DNA of 64,000 nt from Mucilaginibacter gilvus (GCF_004054195.1 NZ_SBIW01000007.1:62001-126000), one strand, 5' to 3'. Counted from the first letter of the stretch, positions 41,814 through 52,075 are shown. Translations and numbers: made by a program. The notes: generated from the letters alone by a model not told the origin.

Positions 41814-42800
41814 ATGAAAATTTTACCGGTTCTATCTATCAAACGTATTTTTCGTTTTGCAGGCGCGCAGGTTATTGTAGCGCTGTTGCTTTTTTCCGCT
41901 ATCAAAGTTTCGGCCCAGGACCACGCAATGGTGAAGGACCCTGACGTAATTGGGCGATGGGATCTGACGATGGAGAAGGATGGTAAAACCCAACCATCAT
42001 GGCTGGAGGTGCAAAAATCGGGCACACATACCCTTATCGGGCGCTTTACGTATGCTTTTGGCAGCGCGCGCCCTATATCAGAAGTTAAGCCGCACGACGG
42101 TAAATTTAGTTTCTCTATCCCGCCGCAATGGGAGCAGGGCGACCGCAATATGGATTTTGAATTTGAAGTTGGCGGCGATGTGATAAAAGGCACCATGGTT
42201 TATACTGATGGCAAGAGCTATAGTTTTACCGGCGTACGCGCACCAAGGATGCTGCCTACCAAGGCAGCTGTTTGGGGCAAACCTATCGTACTATTTAATG
42301 GTAAGGACACCAAAGGATGGCATACGGAAGGCGCAAATCAATGGATAGTAGAGAAAGGGATTTTACGTAGCCTTAAATCGGGTTCCAACCTAATTACTGA
42401 TAAAACCTTCGGGGATTTTAAGCTACATATAGAGTTCCGTTACAAACAGGGCAGCAACAGTGGTGTTTACCTGAGAGGCCGTTATGAAGTGCAGATAATT
42501 GACACCAAAAGTGGCGAGCCGGAGCCGATCAACAACCAGTTTAGTTCAGTATATGGCTTTTTGCCGCCAAACAAAATGACGGCTAAAAACCCGGGCGAAT
42601 GGCAGTCTTACGATATTACATTGGTTGGTCGCCTGGTTACCATTGTGGCCAACGGCACCGAAGTTATTTCCCGTGCGGAGATCCCTGGTATTACGGGCGG
42701 TGCGCTGAACAGCCGCGAAGGTGAACCAGGTCCGCTATTAATACAAGGCGACCACGGACCTATAGATTACCGCAACATTGTGATCACCCCGGCGAAATAA
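41814..42800 (+). CDS. Secreted DUF1080 (3-keto-disaccharide hydrolase type) protein
   Basis: 328 aa from the ATG at 41814, where the signal peptide begins (MKILPVLSIKRIF...SAIKVSAQ). The longer reading from 41649 runs through repeat DNA and is rejected. A small N-terminal beta domain (about residues 45-145) is followed by the DUF1080 jelly-roll at about 155-326 (VLFNGKDTKGWHTE, GDFKLHIEFRYKQGSNSGVYLRGRYEVQI, GPIDYRNIVI). Family members hydrolyse 3-keto-glycosides. Probably periplasmic. It stands alone between terminators. Confidence 0.85.
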   Translation: MKILPVLSIKRIFRFAGAQVIVALLLFSAIKVSAQDHAMVKDPDVIGRWDLTMEKDGKTQPSWLEVQKSGTHTLIGRFTYAFGSARPISEVKPHDGKFSFSIPPQWEQGDRNMDFEFEVGGDVIKGTMVYTDGKSYSFTGVRAPRMLPTKAAVWGKPIVLFNGKDTKGWHTEGANQWIVEKGILRSLKSGSNLITDKTFGDFKLHIEFRYKQGSNSGVYLRGRYEVQIIDTKSGEPEPINNQFSSVYGFLPPNKMTAKNPGEWQSYDITLVGRLVTIVANGTEVISRAEIPGITGGALNSREGEPGPLLIQGDHGPIDYRNIVITPAK

Positions 42801-42818
42801 ACGCTCGACGATATTCGT

Positions 42819-42855
42819 AAAAAAGCGATCCCGACTTTGTTGGGACCGCTTTTTT
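42819..42855 (+). terminator. Terminator after the DUF1080 gene
   Basis: AAAAAAGCG-A-TCCC pairs with GGGA-C-CGCTTTTTT (one mismatch). Confidence 0.85.
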
Positions 42856-42871
42856 GCTTCAAGGCCAATGT

Positions 42872-43309
42872 CTATTTGCGTTCTGTATAAGCTTTTAAAT
42901 TATTCAACACAGCCTGGCAGGCACCTTTCTGGTATTCAATAGGGTCGCTATCCTGGGGTTCGAAACTTTCGGTTATGGTAACCGGGTTACCCGCGCTGAA
43001 TTTTATAACAGAACTTCGCCCATCATCCAGCGTGTAAGTGAGGAGTTGATTAGGGATAACTTCTTTATAAGTTCCTTCGAAATTGAAACTGAAGCTGCCA
43101 TCTTTTAGGCCTATAACAAACAGAAACCTGCCGCCCGGCTGCGGATCGTTTTCCGCGTGCGAGGTATGCCAATCCGGGGAGAACGTGTTCCAATGGAGGA
43201 TGTCGGCAGGGTTATGCCACATTTCCCATACCTTTTCTATGGGGGAGTTTATTTCGACAGTGGCTGTTTGGGCGTTATCTTTTAGCTTCATAATTGGGTG
43301 CTGGTTCAT
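42872..43309 (-). CDS. AHSA1/SRPBCC-family protein
   Basis: A 145-aa START-like (SRPBCC) helix-grip protein: TVEINSPIEKVWEMWHNPADILHWN at the front, GGRFLFVIGLKDGSFSFNFEGTYKEVIPNQLLTYTLDDGRSSVIKF in the middle, and a closing helix with GACQAVLNNLKAYTERK. Such proteins bind hydrophobic ligands or act as Hsp90 co-factors; the ligand is unknown. The start may also be the ATG six codons downstream (43291). Confidence 0.85.
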   Translation of the reverse strand: MNQHPIMKLKDNAQTATVEINSPIEKVWEMWHNPADILHWNTFSPDWHTSHAENDPQPGGRFLFVIGLKDGSFSFNFEGTYKEVIPNQLLTYTLDDGRSSVIKFSAGNPVTITESFEPQDSDPIEYQKGACQAVLNNLKAYTERK

Positions 43310-43387
43310 TACAAATATATGGCTCGGCTACTTCGCCGCAAACGGGCAAATACGTCATTGTTATGGGTGATTTGGGACATGATATCA

Positions 43388-43472
43388 CACTAATTTCACG
43401 AACAGGATCGAATTTAACGAATTTTTGAAGCTCAAAATTCGTTAAATTCGATTTAATTAGTGCGGATTCGTG
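43388..43472. repeat. 85-bp hairpin element with a 19-bp perfect stem
   Basis: ATCGAATTTAACGAATTTT (43407-43425) is exactly inverted at 43434-43452. Outside lie CACTAATTTCACGAA and its rearranged complement. The stem ends 24 nt past the stop of the macroglobulin gene, but no T-run follows, so it is more like a MITE-type repeat than a terminator. Confidence 0.75.
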
Positions 43473-43476
43473 TTTA

Positions 43477-46400
43477 TCATTTCACCACCTCAACCCATTG
43501 TCCCTTTATCAGCGCGTTTATATCATGGTTATACATGGCTTCACAATACGCAGCAGGCAGATAGTATTTACCTGCATAAGCTGCATTCAGCATTACATAA
43601 TACGTTACCTCGGTGTTTTCGCCCAGGCTGAAGTATGTATTCACCCGGTCATCGCGAATATCGCGGTAATCAGATGCTGAGGATTTAAACGCCTCATCGT
43701 TATTGAGCATCCGGGTGTTCAAGATCTCCCATCCTGATGGGAAGATCTGCGTAAGCGCCATATTATCATACCGCCCGCGTTTACCAGGGTTTTTGATGGT
43801 TACCTGCGCTACAAAATCGCTGCCCTGTTTCAGTTTGCTTGGGTCGATAGGTTTACCGCCAAGGCTGAAGTAGCCTACACGCAACTGCAAAATATCCGGG
43901 TTAACAAAGGTTTTAACACCCTGACCGGATGATGGTTGCCCCTGCTGGATCAACCTGATATACAGCCGGTTGGTACCTGTATTCTTCATGGTTACTTTAC
44001 CACCGTTGGCCGCTATCGGCGAAGCCCATATATAAGACGCAGAGTTTATATTTCCCTTGTCGCTGTTCGTCTGGTAATTGAACAGCAGTTTACTGCCCGA
44101 TTTATTGGAGCCGCAATACTCCGCTATCGCTACGAGTGAGTAGGCGGTGGTTTGTGTGCTATACCAGCTATCGACAGAAAGCCTCGACGCGACCGATCGT
44201 AACACACCCGCGGCCTTTTGCTGCTGGCCCAATAGGGTAAGCGTTTCAAGGATCATCGCTTCATCACGCATGTCGGATCCATAGGTGCCGTACATAGAAT
44301 TATATGGGGCGATGTCTGTAGATAAACCATTGATCATCCGCAATCCAACCTCTGGCTGGCCGGCCAGTTTATACGCTGCAGCCAAACGCCAGCGCGCTTC
44401 AACACTTAGGTATTGATACTCTTTCAAACGGTTCATGGCACCTAATTCGGGCGAGCCGGATAAGGCGAGCAGGAACAAACGATAAGCCTGCACCAGGTCA
44501 GTATAGTAATAATAACCGTGGATGTTGGTCCGCGGGTCGGGCGACCAGTTTACCGCCTTTTGTTTCTGATAACGTTTCCATTCGTTTATTAAGCCGGCAG
44601 GCAGGCTGTAGCCTTTCGCCTGTGCTGCCAGCAAGAAGTGCCCGGCATAGTTGGTGCCCCATTCGTCGGCATCTGCATTTCCCGGCCAATAGCTCAGCCC
44701 GCCACTTTGTGTGCGGAAACCGTTTAAGCGATTGATGCTATATTTGATGTTACGGTCTGTCTCCGCCTTTTGGCGCGAAGAAAGATCGAGCAACTGCCCC
44801 AGGTATAACTGCGGGAAGCCCGAAGATGTGGTTTGCTCCACACATCCATGCGGATAGGTGATAAGGTATTCCAGTCGCTTGCCCAGGTTTAGCGGCGGTA
44901 TGCTGGCCACCTCAAGGCTGGCTTTATTAGTGCCGTTTATACCTACAGCTGTATACGTTGCAACCAAGGTTTCGCCCGGTTTTAATTCCTTTTCGGTAAC
45001 CCGGCTTACAGGTGGGTTAGGGTTGCGTACGTTTAATTCTACATCATAAGCTGTGCTCTCACCACCCGATTTGGCTGTAATTTTAACCTTACCAACGCCC
45101 ACGAAATCCTTCACATCCAAATCAAAGGTAACCAGTTGATCACCCGGTTTGCTGAAAGTAACCACCCTCGTATTGTTGCCGCCAAGGTTGCTGAAGGCAT
45201 TCGATTGCACCTGTACCGTTACCGATTTAATATTATCCTCCATCGCGAAAACGGTTACCGGCAGTTGCACTTTTTCCGAAGGGCCTAATACCCTTGGCAG
45301 GGTTGCCAATATCATCAGCGGCTTTTTAACGGCAACCGCTTTTTCGGCGAAGCCATAGCCGCAATTGTGCCCGGCAATAACCATGGCTTTTACCGATCCT
45401 ACGTATTGTGGCAGCGTGAATTTGGTGGTCTGGCTTGCGCCTTTCTCCAAGCGGAACGGACCCAGGAATTTAACTACCGGTTTAAAGCGGTTCACGGTCA
45501 CATTTTTGTTTACTCCTCCGGTACCGTCACCACCAATGCTGAGAATCCGTTCTAAACCGCCGCCAAATGCACCGATAACGTAGTCGAACAAGTCCCAGGT
45601 TTTAACGCCAAGTGCTTCGCGGGCGTAGAAAGCCTCATGCGGATTTGGTGTTTTGTAGTTGGTGATATCCAGCAGGCCTTCATCCACAATGGCAATGGTA
45701 TAGGTCATAGCCTTACCATTCGCTTCAGATACCGTAATAGCCGATTGTGTTTCCGGGCGGATCTTATCCGGCATGCTGATCACCGGTTTCAGGATGGTTT
45801 CGGGGTTATCCACGTTGAGCGGGATAGCGCCGTACATCCGTATCGGCAGATCGTTTTTGGTTTGCGAGTGGCGCTGTAACAGCGTTACGTTTACAAAAAC
45901 GTTTGGTGCCATGGTTTCGTCCACCTTAAAAGTGTAGCGGGTTTCGCCTTTTTTGGTATCTATCCAGGTGGTTTTTAAAACCTTGCTGCCGTTTTCAAAA
46001 CTGATAAGCGCGTGCCCGTCGCCACCGGTTGGGATGGTAAGGGTAGCATCTTCGCCAACTTTATAATTGGTTTTGTCTGCCGTGAAGGATAGCATTGCCG
46101 CCTCTGTTGGCGCGGTTTGCTGCAAGCGTTCCGACCAGTTTGGCCAATCCACATACATGATCTTTCCGGTAGAATGCCCGGTCTCCGGGTCTTTTATGCG
46201 GATGAGGTAACGGCCCCAGTCTGCCTGCGGGATGCGGAGGGTGTACTTGCCACGCCCGTTATTAAGCGTAATGGTGCCTGTTTTGATGAGCTTGTTATAT
46301 TTATCCTGGGTGAAATTGCTCATCTCGTTGCCGCCTTCGTCCCACCACCAGCGCCACTGAATTTTATAAAGCTCCAGTTCAATATTGCGCGTACCGCTAA

Positions 46401-49092
46401 ACAGCTTGCCTTTGGTATCTACAGCAACAATGTCAATATCGTGGTTCTTATCCGTAACCAACATGCCGGAAAGTTCGCTGCCCTTGGGTGTTTTAAGTCC
46501 CACATAGCCAGGGTAAACGTTATAGTCCATAGCGGCCTGTTGTAAACTAAAATTACCGCCGGGTTCAAACACTTTTACCACAAAGTTGGCACGCAGTTGC
46601 CCCGGTGCTTGTTTTTCTACATTGATATCTGTATTTACATCGGCTACGCCGTTCTCATTTAACCGGCCATCAAAAACCGTTTGGGTTTGGGTGTTGAAGG
46701 CGAGGATAGGGTCGTCAAACTCATAGCCTTCAAAACCTTCAAAGCTTGTCTTTTTAGACGACAGGAAAGCATCTACCTTAGCTTTTAAGTTCTGCGCCGC
46801 GCCGCCAAAGAGCCATTGCGCGCTTAACTTGCCGTTCGCGCCGCTGCCTTTGGTCAATTCCGTTGCTGCGCCGAAATCGAGTTTCAACTTCAACCGGTTA
46901 GGCATAATGGTTTCCACTTTTATCTTCTTCTCAAATGTAGCGCCGCCAACCTTTATCCGGGCCGACCAGTTGCCGGTAGGCGAGGACGTCTCGGTAGCGG
47001 TATGGAAGCTGTAGAAGCCATCCACGGCGCTTGTGCGGGTGAGTTTTTTATACAGCTGCCCATTGGGGTTATACAATTCAAACTCCACAGGGTGATCTGC
47101 AGGGAGCGTTTTGAGCTTGTCTTCTAAAATAAAGGTGGTGAAGATAGAATCGCCGGGGCGCCATACTCCACGCTCGCCGTATATAAAGCCTTTTAGTCCG
47201 TTCTGCACCTGCTCTCCACCTACGTTGAAACGGGAGAGGGGCAGCGAACTGCCATCGTCAAGCTTAAGATAGCCGCGTTCTTTACCATGTTTGGCAACCA
47301 GCAAGTAAGGCTTGCGTTTCATATCCAGTTTGGCCATGCCGTCGCCGTCTGATGTTACTTTGCAAATCACCTGTTTCTGGTAATCCAAAAGCTCCAGGTC
47401 CACGCCCTTCATTGGTTCGGCCGTTAGGATATTGGTTACCGCTATGGTGATGTTATTATCATTGCCGCGTTTAACAATCAGCCCGATATTGGATACGATG
47501 ATATTGCGCGTGGCCCAGCGGTCTTTAGTAAAGTAGGAGTTATCGCAAGGGTCCGCACGTTTTTGCCAATCGTAACCTTCAGGGTAGTAGTTATCATACC
47601 TCGACCAGAAATCATCGTCCTCATCACTTACGCCATCGGTGTTGCCACCGTACTCATTGTTGTATTCGTCACCGTCGCTGTCCGCGTCGTCACCTTTCAC
47701 GGCTACAGGGCTACCGGCTTTGCAATTATACAGAGAGTATTCCTGCCTGAAACCGATCACAACCCGGTAAATAGCACCCGGCTCAGCACGGAAAAGCTTA
47801 TCAACGTCCAGCATAAAGCGGTTCTTTTTGTGCAGGTTGAGGCCTTTATCGGTAGCGAGGTTTATGGTTTTTTCTAAAATAGGTTTACCAACCTGCCTCA
47901 GTTCGTTAGCGCCATCAAAACCATTGCCCTGAAAGTACTGGGGCACGTTGCTGGCATAAATTTTTATGATCCTTACGTCTACCGCTTTCAGGTTCACGGC
48001 CTCAAAAGGCATCATTAATTTTCCAGAGTCGGGAAGGATAACGCCTTTGCCCGGGATAGATACGGAAGGCAGCCGGTTCTCGAAGAATACATTACCAGTG
48101 TAGGCCTTGTTTGTTTTTTTATGGAACACGCTTTCCACGCCCTCGTTAACCACCACGCCGAAGTTGCCTTCCAGCCGCTCGGGCGCGTAAACTTTTACCA
48201 CGCTGCCTTCTATGGTGTAAGCGGCATCGGTAAGGCTGCCTACGGTGATCAGCCCGGTTAGTTCCTGCCCAACCATTATGGGGTCTGAAAACTGTACGGC
48301 TACATATTGGTCGTTATCCTGAACCGCTTTAATATCCAGTACTTTAAAATCGCCAACGGCCGGTACATCAAAGCTCTGATTGCCATTTTTATCGATATCA
48401 AGGCCACTACCATCCCAGTTAACTTTTACAGGGGAGGAGATGCTTGCTCTTTTAATACCCGTGATGGTAAACTTATGCGTTTTGGTTGCCGGGTTATGCT
48501 GCCAGTTAACCGTTACAGGGCAATCGTAATTTGCGGTGAGTATTTTTTCTATTTTCTCCTGGTTTTCCATATCGGCGGTTTGCAGGGTGCCGGTAAGGTT
48601 CATCATGTCGGCAGAATTGTTGGTGGCGCTGGTTAGCCCCACAAACGATACGCTGAAATCGGGTTTAATGGTTTGCAGATCGAACTTAAAATGCTCAAAC
48701 TCGCCATCAACCTTTATTATTTTACCCAGGTTAAAATCTGCATCGTACTTTTTATCCGGGTCCAGTTTACCTTCGGGGCGGAACTCTATGGTGCGCTCAT
48801 CCAGCCAATATGCCTTTCCTTTTATGGAAGGGGAAAAATCGAACACCTTATCGCTCAACTCTTCGCCCTGCGCATGGGTAACCTGTACCTCGCCGGCAAG
48901 CTTAATGCGAATGGTGCTTTGCTTGGATATTACCCCTGTGGTATACGATTCGATATACCGGCTAAAGTCGGGCCCCTTCTTTTTATGGTTGTGGGCGCGG
49001 ACTAAATAAATGGATAACGCGACAAGTAAAAGTGTTGCTGCAACAACTGCAGGGCCTCTTCGCGAACGGAAAAGGCTGTTAATATAGTTCAT
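43477..49092 (-). CDS. Very large alpha-2-macroglobulin family protein
   Basis: An 1871-aa protein anchored by a membrane segment at about residues 14-31 with no lipobox. Many macroglobulin beta domains (MG) follow, then the bait-type and complement-like regions. The thioester motif GCVEQ is intact (C1417, Q1420), followed by the alpha/alpha toroid (YLITYPHGCVEQTTSSGFPQLYLGQ onward). Thioester macroglobulins trap attacking proteases in the periplasm. An Asp-rich insert lies near residues 463-500 (GDDADSDGDEYNNEYGG and following), perhaps metal-binding. The usual partner gene pbpC is absent on both sides. Confidence 0.93.
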   Translation of the reverse strand: MNYINSLFRSRRGPAVVAATLLLVALSIYLVRAHNHKKKGPDFSRYIESYTTGVISKQSTIRIKLAGEVQVTHAQGEELSDKVFDFSPSIKGKAYWLDERTIEFRPEGKLDPDKKYDADFNLGKIIKVDGEFEHFKFDLQTIKPDFSVSFVGLTSATNNSADMMNLTGTLQTADMENQEKIEKILTANYDCPVTVNWQHNPATKTHKFTITGIKRASISSPVKVNWDGSGLDIDKNGNQSFDVPAVGDFKVLDIKAVQDNDQYVAVQFSDPIMVGQELTGLITVGSLTDAAYTIEGSVVKVYAPERLEGNFGVVVNEGVESVFHKKTNKAYTGNVFFENRLPSVSIPGKGVILPDSGKLMMPFEAVNLKAVDVRIIKIYASNVPQYFQGNGFDGANELRQVGKPILEKTINLATDKGLNLHKKNRFMLDVDKLFRAEPGAIYRVVIGFRQEYSLYNCKAGSPVAVKGDDADSDGDEYNNEYGGNTDGVSDEDDDFWSRYDNYYPEGYDWQKRADPCDNSYFTKDRWATRNIIVSNIGLIVKRGNDNNITIAVTNILTAEPMKGVDLELLDYQKQVICKVTSDGDGMAKLDMKRKPYLLVAKHGKERGYLKLDDGSSLPLSRFNVGGEQVQNGLKGFIYGERGVWRPGDSIFTTFILEDKLKTLPADHPVEFELYNPNGQLYKKLTRTSAVDGFYSFHTATETSSPTGNWSARIKVGGATFEKKIKVETIMPNRLKLKLDFGAATELTKGSGANGKLSAQWLFGGAAQNLKAKVDAFLSSKKTSFEGFEGYEFDDPILAFNTQTQTVFDGRLNENGVADVNTDINVEKQAPGQLRANFVVKVFEPGGNFSLQQAAMDYNVYPGYVGLKTPKGSELSGMLVTDKNHDIDIVAVDTKGKLFSGTRNIELELYKIQWRWWWDEGGNEMSNFTQDKYNKLIKTGTITLNNGRGKYTLRIPQADWGRYLIRIKDPETGHSTGKIMYVDWPNWSERLQQTAPTEAAMLSFTADKTNYKVGEDATLTIPTGGDGHALISFENGSKVLKTTWIDTKKGETRYTFKVDETMAPNVFVNVTLLQRHSQTKNDLPIRMYGAIPLNVDNPETILKPVISMPDKIRPETQSAITVSEANGKAMTYTIAIVDEGLLDITNYKTPNPHEAFYAREALGVKTWDLFDYVIGAFGGGLERILSIGGDGTGGVNKNVTVNRFKPVVKFLGPFRLEKGASQTTKFTLPQYVGSVKAMVIAGHNCGYGFAEKAVAVKKPLMILATLPRVLGPSEKVQLPVTVFAMEDNIKSVTVQVQSNAFSNLGGNNTRVVTFSKPGDQLVTFDLDVKDFVGVGKVKITAKSGGESTAYDVELNVRNPNPPVSRVTEKELKPGETLVATYTAVGINGTNKASLEVASIPPLNLGKRLEYLITYPHGCVEQTTSSGFPQLYLGQLLDLSSRQKAETDRNIKYSINRLNGFRTQSGGLSYWPGNADADEWGTNYAGHFLLAAQAKGYSLPAGLINEWKRYQKQKAVNWSPDPRTNIHGYYYYTDLVQAYRLFLLALSGSPELGAMNRLKEYQYLSVEARWRLAAAYKLAGQPEVGLRMINGLSTDIAPYNSMYGTYGSDMRDEAMILETLTLLGQQQKAAGVLRSVASRLSVDSWYSTQTTAYSLVAIAEYCGSNKSGSKLLFNYQTNSDKGNINSASYIWASPIAANGGKVTMKNTGTNRLYIRLIQQGQPSSGQGVKTFVNPDILQLRVGYFSLGGKPIDPSKLKQGSDFVAQVTIKNPGKRGRYDNMALTQIFPSGWEILNTRMLNNDEAFKSSASDYRDIRDDRVNTYFSLGENTEVTYYVMLNAAYAGKYYLPAAYCEAMYNHDINALIKGQWVEVVK

Positions 49093-49185
49093 GGAGTAGG
49101 TTAGTTATTTTCCTATGAATTTAAATAACTTTTATTGAATAACTATTGAGGGGGATAAATATTTATTTAGTTTAAGCGTTTGTGT

Positions 49186-49330
49186 TTTACCGCAGATGAC
49201 ACGGAGACTTGCGGCGTTATTAACGCGAAGAAACACAGAGATTTGTAAGATGGCGATGAGGTTTAGCTTCTTTTTAAAAGGACGAACCCTGTGCTTCACT
49301 GCGTTTTTTCTCTGCGCACTCTGTGGTAAA
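49186..49330. repeat. 145-bp MITE-like inverted-repeat element
   Basis: The left end TTTACCGCAGATGACACGGAG and the right end CTCTGCGCACTCTGTGGTAAA are inverted copies with a few mismatches. Inside there are AACACAGAG/CACGGAG words. A third type of inverted-repeat element, between the macroglobulin and NRPS genes. Confidence 0.65.
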
Positions 49331-49352
49331 TTCGTAAAATCCGTATCCGTTT

Positions 49353-51986
49353 TTATTTCACCGCTTTATCCAAACACTCCTGCAATACTTTTGCAAATTG
49401 CTTATCGTTTGGCGGAGCGAAGATGGTGTTATGCTCGCCCGGGATATCATGTACGTTGACACCTTTTAAAGCATAAGGGATCCAGCCTAAATTTTTGGAA
49501 TCATCCATATAGAAAGTTTTCTTTTTAGCACGGAAAAGTTCTATCTTAATATCGACAGGCGTTAGCAAATAATTGCGTTGCGCCATTTCGCTCTTTTCGT
49601 GGATATCATCGGTGTAAGCGGCAAAACCTTCTTTCTTCTTTACTTTATTTGGGAATGCCTTTTTATAGATCTTGGTAATTCTGCGGCCAATTTCGCGGCT
49701 TTTATACTCAATGGTACGTTTAGGGTCTTCGATGAACAGGATAGGGGTATAGGCCAGCTGTTTTACCAGGAACCAGGCATCTGTTATGGCGCGTTTGAGT
49801 GGTGGCGTATGTATCTTAGTTTGGTCGGCATAGGTATCAAACATTGCAAGCATCCTTATGTCTTTACCCATTGCCAGCATCTGTTTGGCCATTTCGTAAG
49901 CGATCATTCCCCCTAAAGAGTAACCGGCAACAGCGTAAGGGCCAACCGGGTCGTGGTTGATGATCTCTTCCACGTAGTTGGCAGCAATTTCTTCCATTAC
50001 GTCCAGGGGCTCATCTATACCATTGATACCCTTTGCCTGTAAGCCGTAAACGGGTTGTTCTTCGTCCAGATTCATGGCCAGCGCGTTAAATAGTAACACG
50101 TTTAAACCTGCGCCGTGCACAATATACAAAGGCATTTTGCTGCCCATTGGCTTTATGGGCACTAAAGAATCCCAGGTAATTAACTCGGAATTGATCTCCA
50201 GACGTGCTGCTAATTTTTCTATGGTGGAGTACTCAAATAAAGTGGCCAATGGCAGGCGTTTGCCTGTTTTCTCTTCCAGTTTGGCCATTATTTTTACCGC
50301 TACTAAGGAACGGCCGCCCAACTGGAAAAAGTTATCTACCATGCTTATCTTATCCAGACCCATCATTTCCTGCCAGATATCGGCCACCAGTTTTTCGTTG
50401 CTGGTACGCGGCGCAACAAAAGCTTCGGAGCGGACGATATAGCTATAATCGGGTTTTGGGAGCGCCTTACGATCTATTTTACCATTAGGGGTTGATGGGA
50501 TAACATCCAGCAGTACAAAATCATCGGGCACCATATATTCCGGCAATACGGCAAGCAGCGCGTTTTGCCAGGCGTCTAATTGCTCAGATGCCGGGTGCCC
50601 CGTTTGCCCGTTATCCAGCAATAAATAGGCAACCAAACGAGGGTAACCGGGTGTATCTTCGCGCGCAATAACAACAGCCTCTTTAATGCTATCCAGTTTG
50701 CCCAGGTTAAATTCTATTTCGCCGAGTTCGATACGGTAGCCGCGCACTTTCACCTGGTGATCAATCCGGCCAAGGTATACCACCTCGCCATCGGGTTTGA
50801 GTTTACCCAGATCGCCGGTTTTGTATATTTTATCACCGGGAATGGTTGAGAAAGGGTTATCAATAAACCTCTCGGCACTCAGATCGGGCCGGTTTAAATA
50901 CCCCCACGACAGGCCATCCCCACCAATAAGTATCTCGCCGATGCCGCCACCGGTAAGGTTATTCAATTGCTCATCAGCAATGTATATCTGCGTATTGGCA
51001 ACCGGGTAGCCAATGGTAATATCCTCGGCATCGGTAACATGTTTTATGATAGAATAGATAGTGGTTTCGGTAGGGCCATACATGTTCCAAAGCTCATCGC
51101 AACGGGGGATAAGTTTTGCAGCCAGATCCTTGGCCATTGCCTCACCACCGCAAAATACCTTTATAGGTAAGTGCTCCTCCCAGCCAACCTCCAGCATCAT
51201 GCGCCAGGTGTAAGGTGTTGCCTGTAATATGGTAATCCCATTGTTCCGTACAATATCTAAAAGAGCCCGCCCATCTTTAGCTGTGATGGAATCTGCCAGC
51301 ACCAGTTCTGCACCATTGCTTAGCGGCAGGTAAATATCTACACCTGCTATATCAAATGAAATAGTGGCAACCGCAAGTGTTTTATCGGCAGAGGTAATGC
51401 CCGGCACTTTTTTGTAGCTCAGCATCAGGTTCACCAGGCTATGGTGGGCAATCTGCACTCCTTTGGGCTTACCTGTTGAGCCGGATGTATAAAGTACGTA
51501 AGCGAGGTCGGCACCGGTAACGCCTGCATTGGGTTGCTCGGGTAGCAATGCTGCCGAGTCTGCCAGAGCCTGCTCAATTAATACCTCGGTGGTATTTGCC
51601 GCATAATGGCCGGCGTATTTTGCAGATGTAATTAAAATTTTGGCACCCGAATCTTCCAGCATAAATTCTATGCGGTCTTTTGGGTATTCAGGATCAAGAG
51701 GAACGTAAGCAGCGCCCGATTTTAGGATGGCTAAAAGCGAGATGATCATCTCGGGCGTGCGGTCTAATGCCAAGCCAATAATGTCACCTTTTTTGATCCC
51801 TTTTTGAACCAATAATGCGGCTATCCTGTTGGCAGTATTGGCTACCTCGGTATAGGTTAAAGAACGGTCGTGAAAGCTAATGGCAATTTTATCTGGATAT
51901 GCCTGTGCGCTCTCGTTAAAAAGATCGAACAAAGCCTTCTCTTTTGGGTAATGTACCCCGGTGTTGTTAAGTATTGTTGCTTCCAT
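49353..51986 (-). CDS. Stand-alone NRPS module: adenylation, PCP, thioesterase
   Basis: 877 aa. The adenylation domain spans about 1-515: TSGSTGKPKG 167-176, ISFD with D212 (the aspartate that holds the alpha-amino group), YGPTE 303-307, YKTGD at 388-392 and the NGK catalytic lysine K503. The peptidyl carrier is at about 530-600 with the pantetheine serine S560 (LGGRSL). The thioesterase is at about 615-877 with GYSLGG (S690), D717 and H852. There is no condensation domain. It activates one amino acid, loads it on the carrier and releases or transfers it. It is the last gene of the EPS operon, 89 bp after a glycosyltransferase. Substrate and acceptor are unknown; D212 argues for an amino acid rather than a keto acid. 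Confidence 0.93.
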   Translation of the reverse strand: MEATILNNTGVHYPKEKALFDLFNESAQAYPDKIAISFHDRSLTYTEVANTANRIAALLVQKGIKKGDIIGLALDRTPEMIISLLAILKSGAAYVPLDPEYPKDRIEFMLEDSGAKILITSAKYAGHYAANTTEVLIEQALADSAALLPEQPNAGVTGADLAYVLYTSGSTGKPKGVQIAHHSLVNLMLSYKKVPGITSADKTLAVATISFDIAGVDIYLPLSNGAELVLADSITAKDGRALLDIVRNNGITILQATPYTWRMMLEVGWEEHLPIKVFCGGEAMAKDLAAKLIPRCDELWNMYGPTETTIYSIIKHVTDAEDITIGYPVANTQIYIADEQLNNLTGGGIGEILIGGDGLSWGYLNRPDLSAERFIDNPFSTIPGDKIYKTGDLGKLKPDGEVVYLGRIDHQVKVRGYRIELGEIEFNLGKLDSIKEAVVIAREDTPGYPRLVAYLLLDNGQTGHPASEQLDAWQNALLAVLPEYMVPDDFVLLDVIPSTPNGKIDRKALPKPDYSYIVRSEAFVAPRTSNEKLVADIWQEMMGLDKISMVDNFFQLGGRSLVAVKIMAKLEEKTGKRLPLATLFEYSTIEKLAARLEINSELITWDSLVPIKPMGSKMPLYIVHGAGLNVLLFNALAMNLDEEQPVYGLQAKGINGIDEPLDVMEEIAANYVEEIINHDPVGPYAVAGYSLGGMIAYEMAKQMLAMGKDIRMLAMFDTYADQTKIHTPPLKRAITDAWFLVKQLAYTPILFIEDPKRTIEYKSREIGRRITKIYKKAFPNKVKKKEGFAAYTDDIHEKSEMAQRNYLLTPVDIKIELFRAKKKTFYMDDSKNLGWIPYALKGVNVHDIPGEHNTIFAPPNDKQFAKVLQECLDKAVK

Positions 51987-52075
51987 ATATTCAATTAGCT
52001 AAGCAGGCGGGATCTTTGCTAAAACCTATTCTTTATCTATTATTTAAAGTGTGTTATCGCACACCTATATACGTA

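Noticed and set aside
49196..49459. 87-aa plus-strand ORF over the 145-bp element
   Set aside because: Lies on an inverted-repeat element and runs into the NRPS gene on the other strand; no family pattern.
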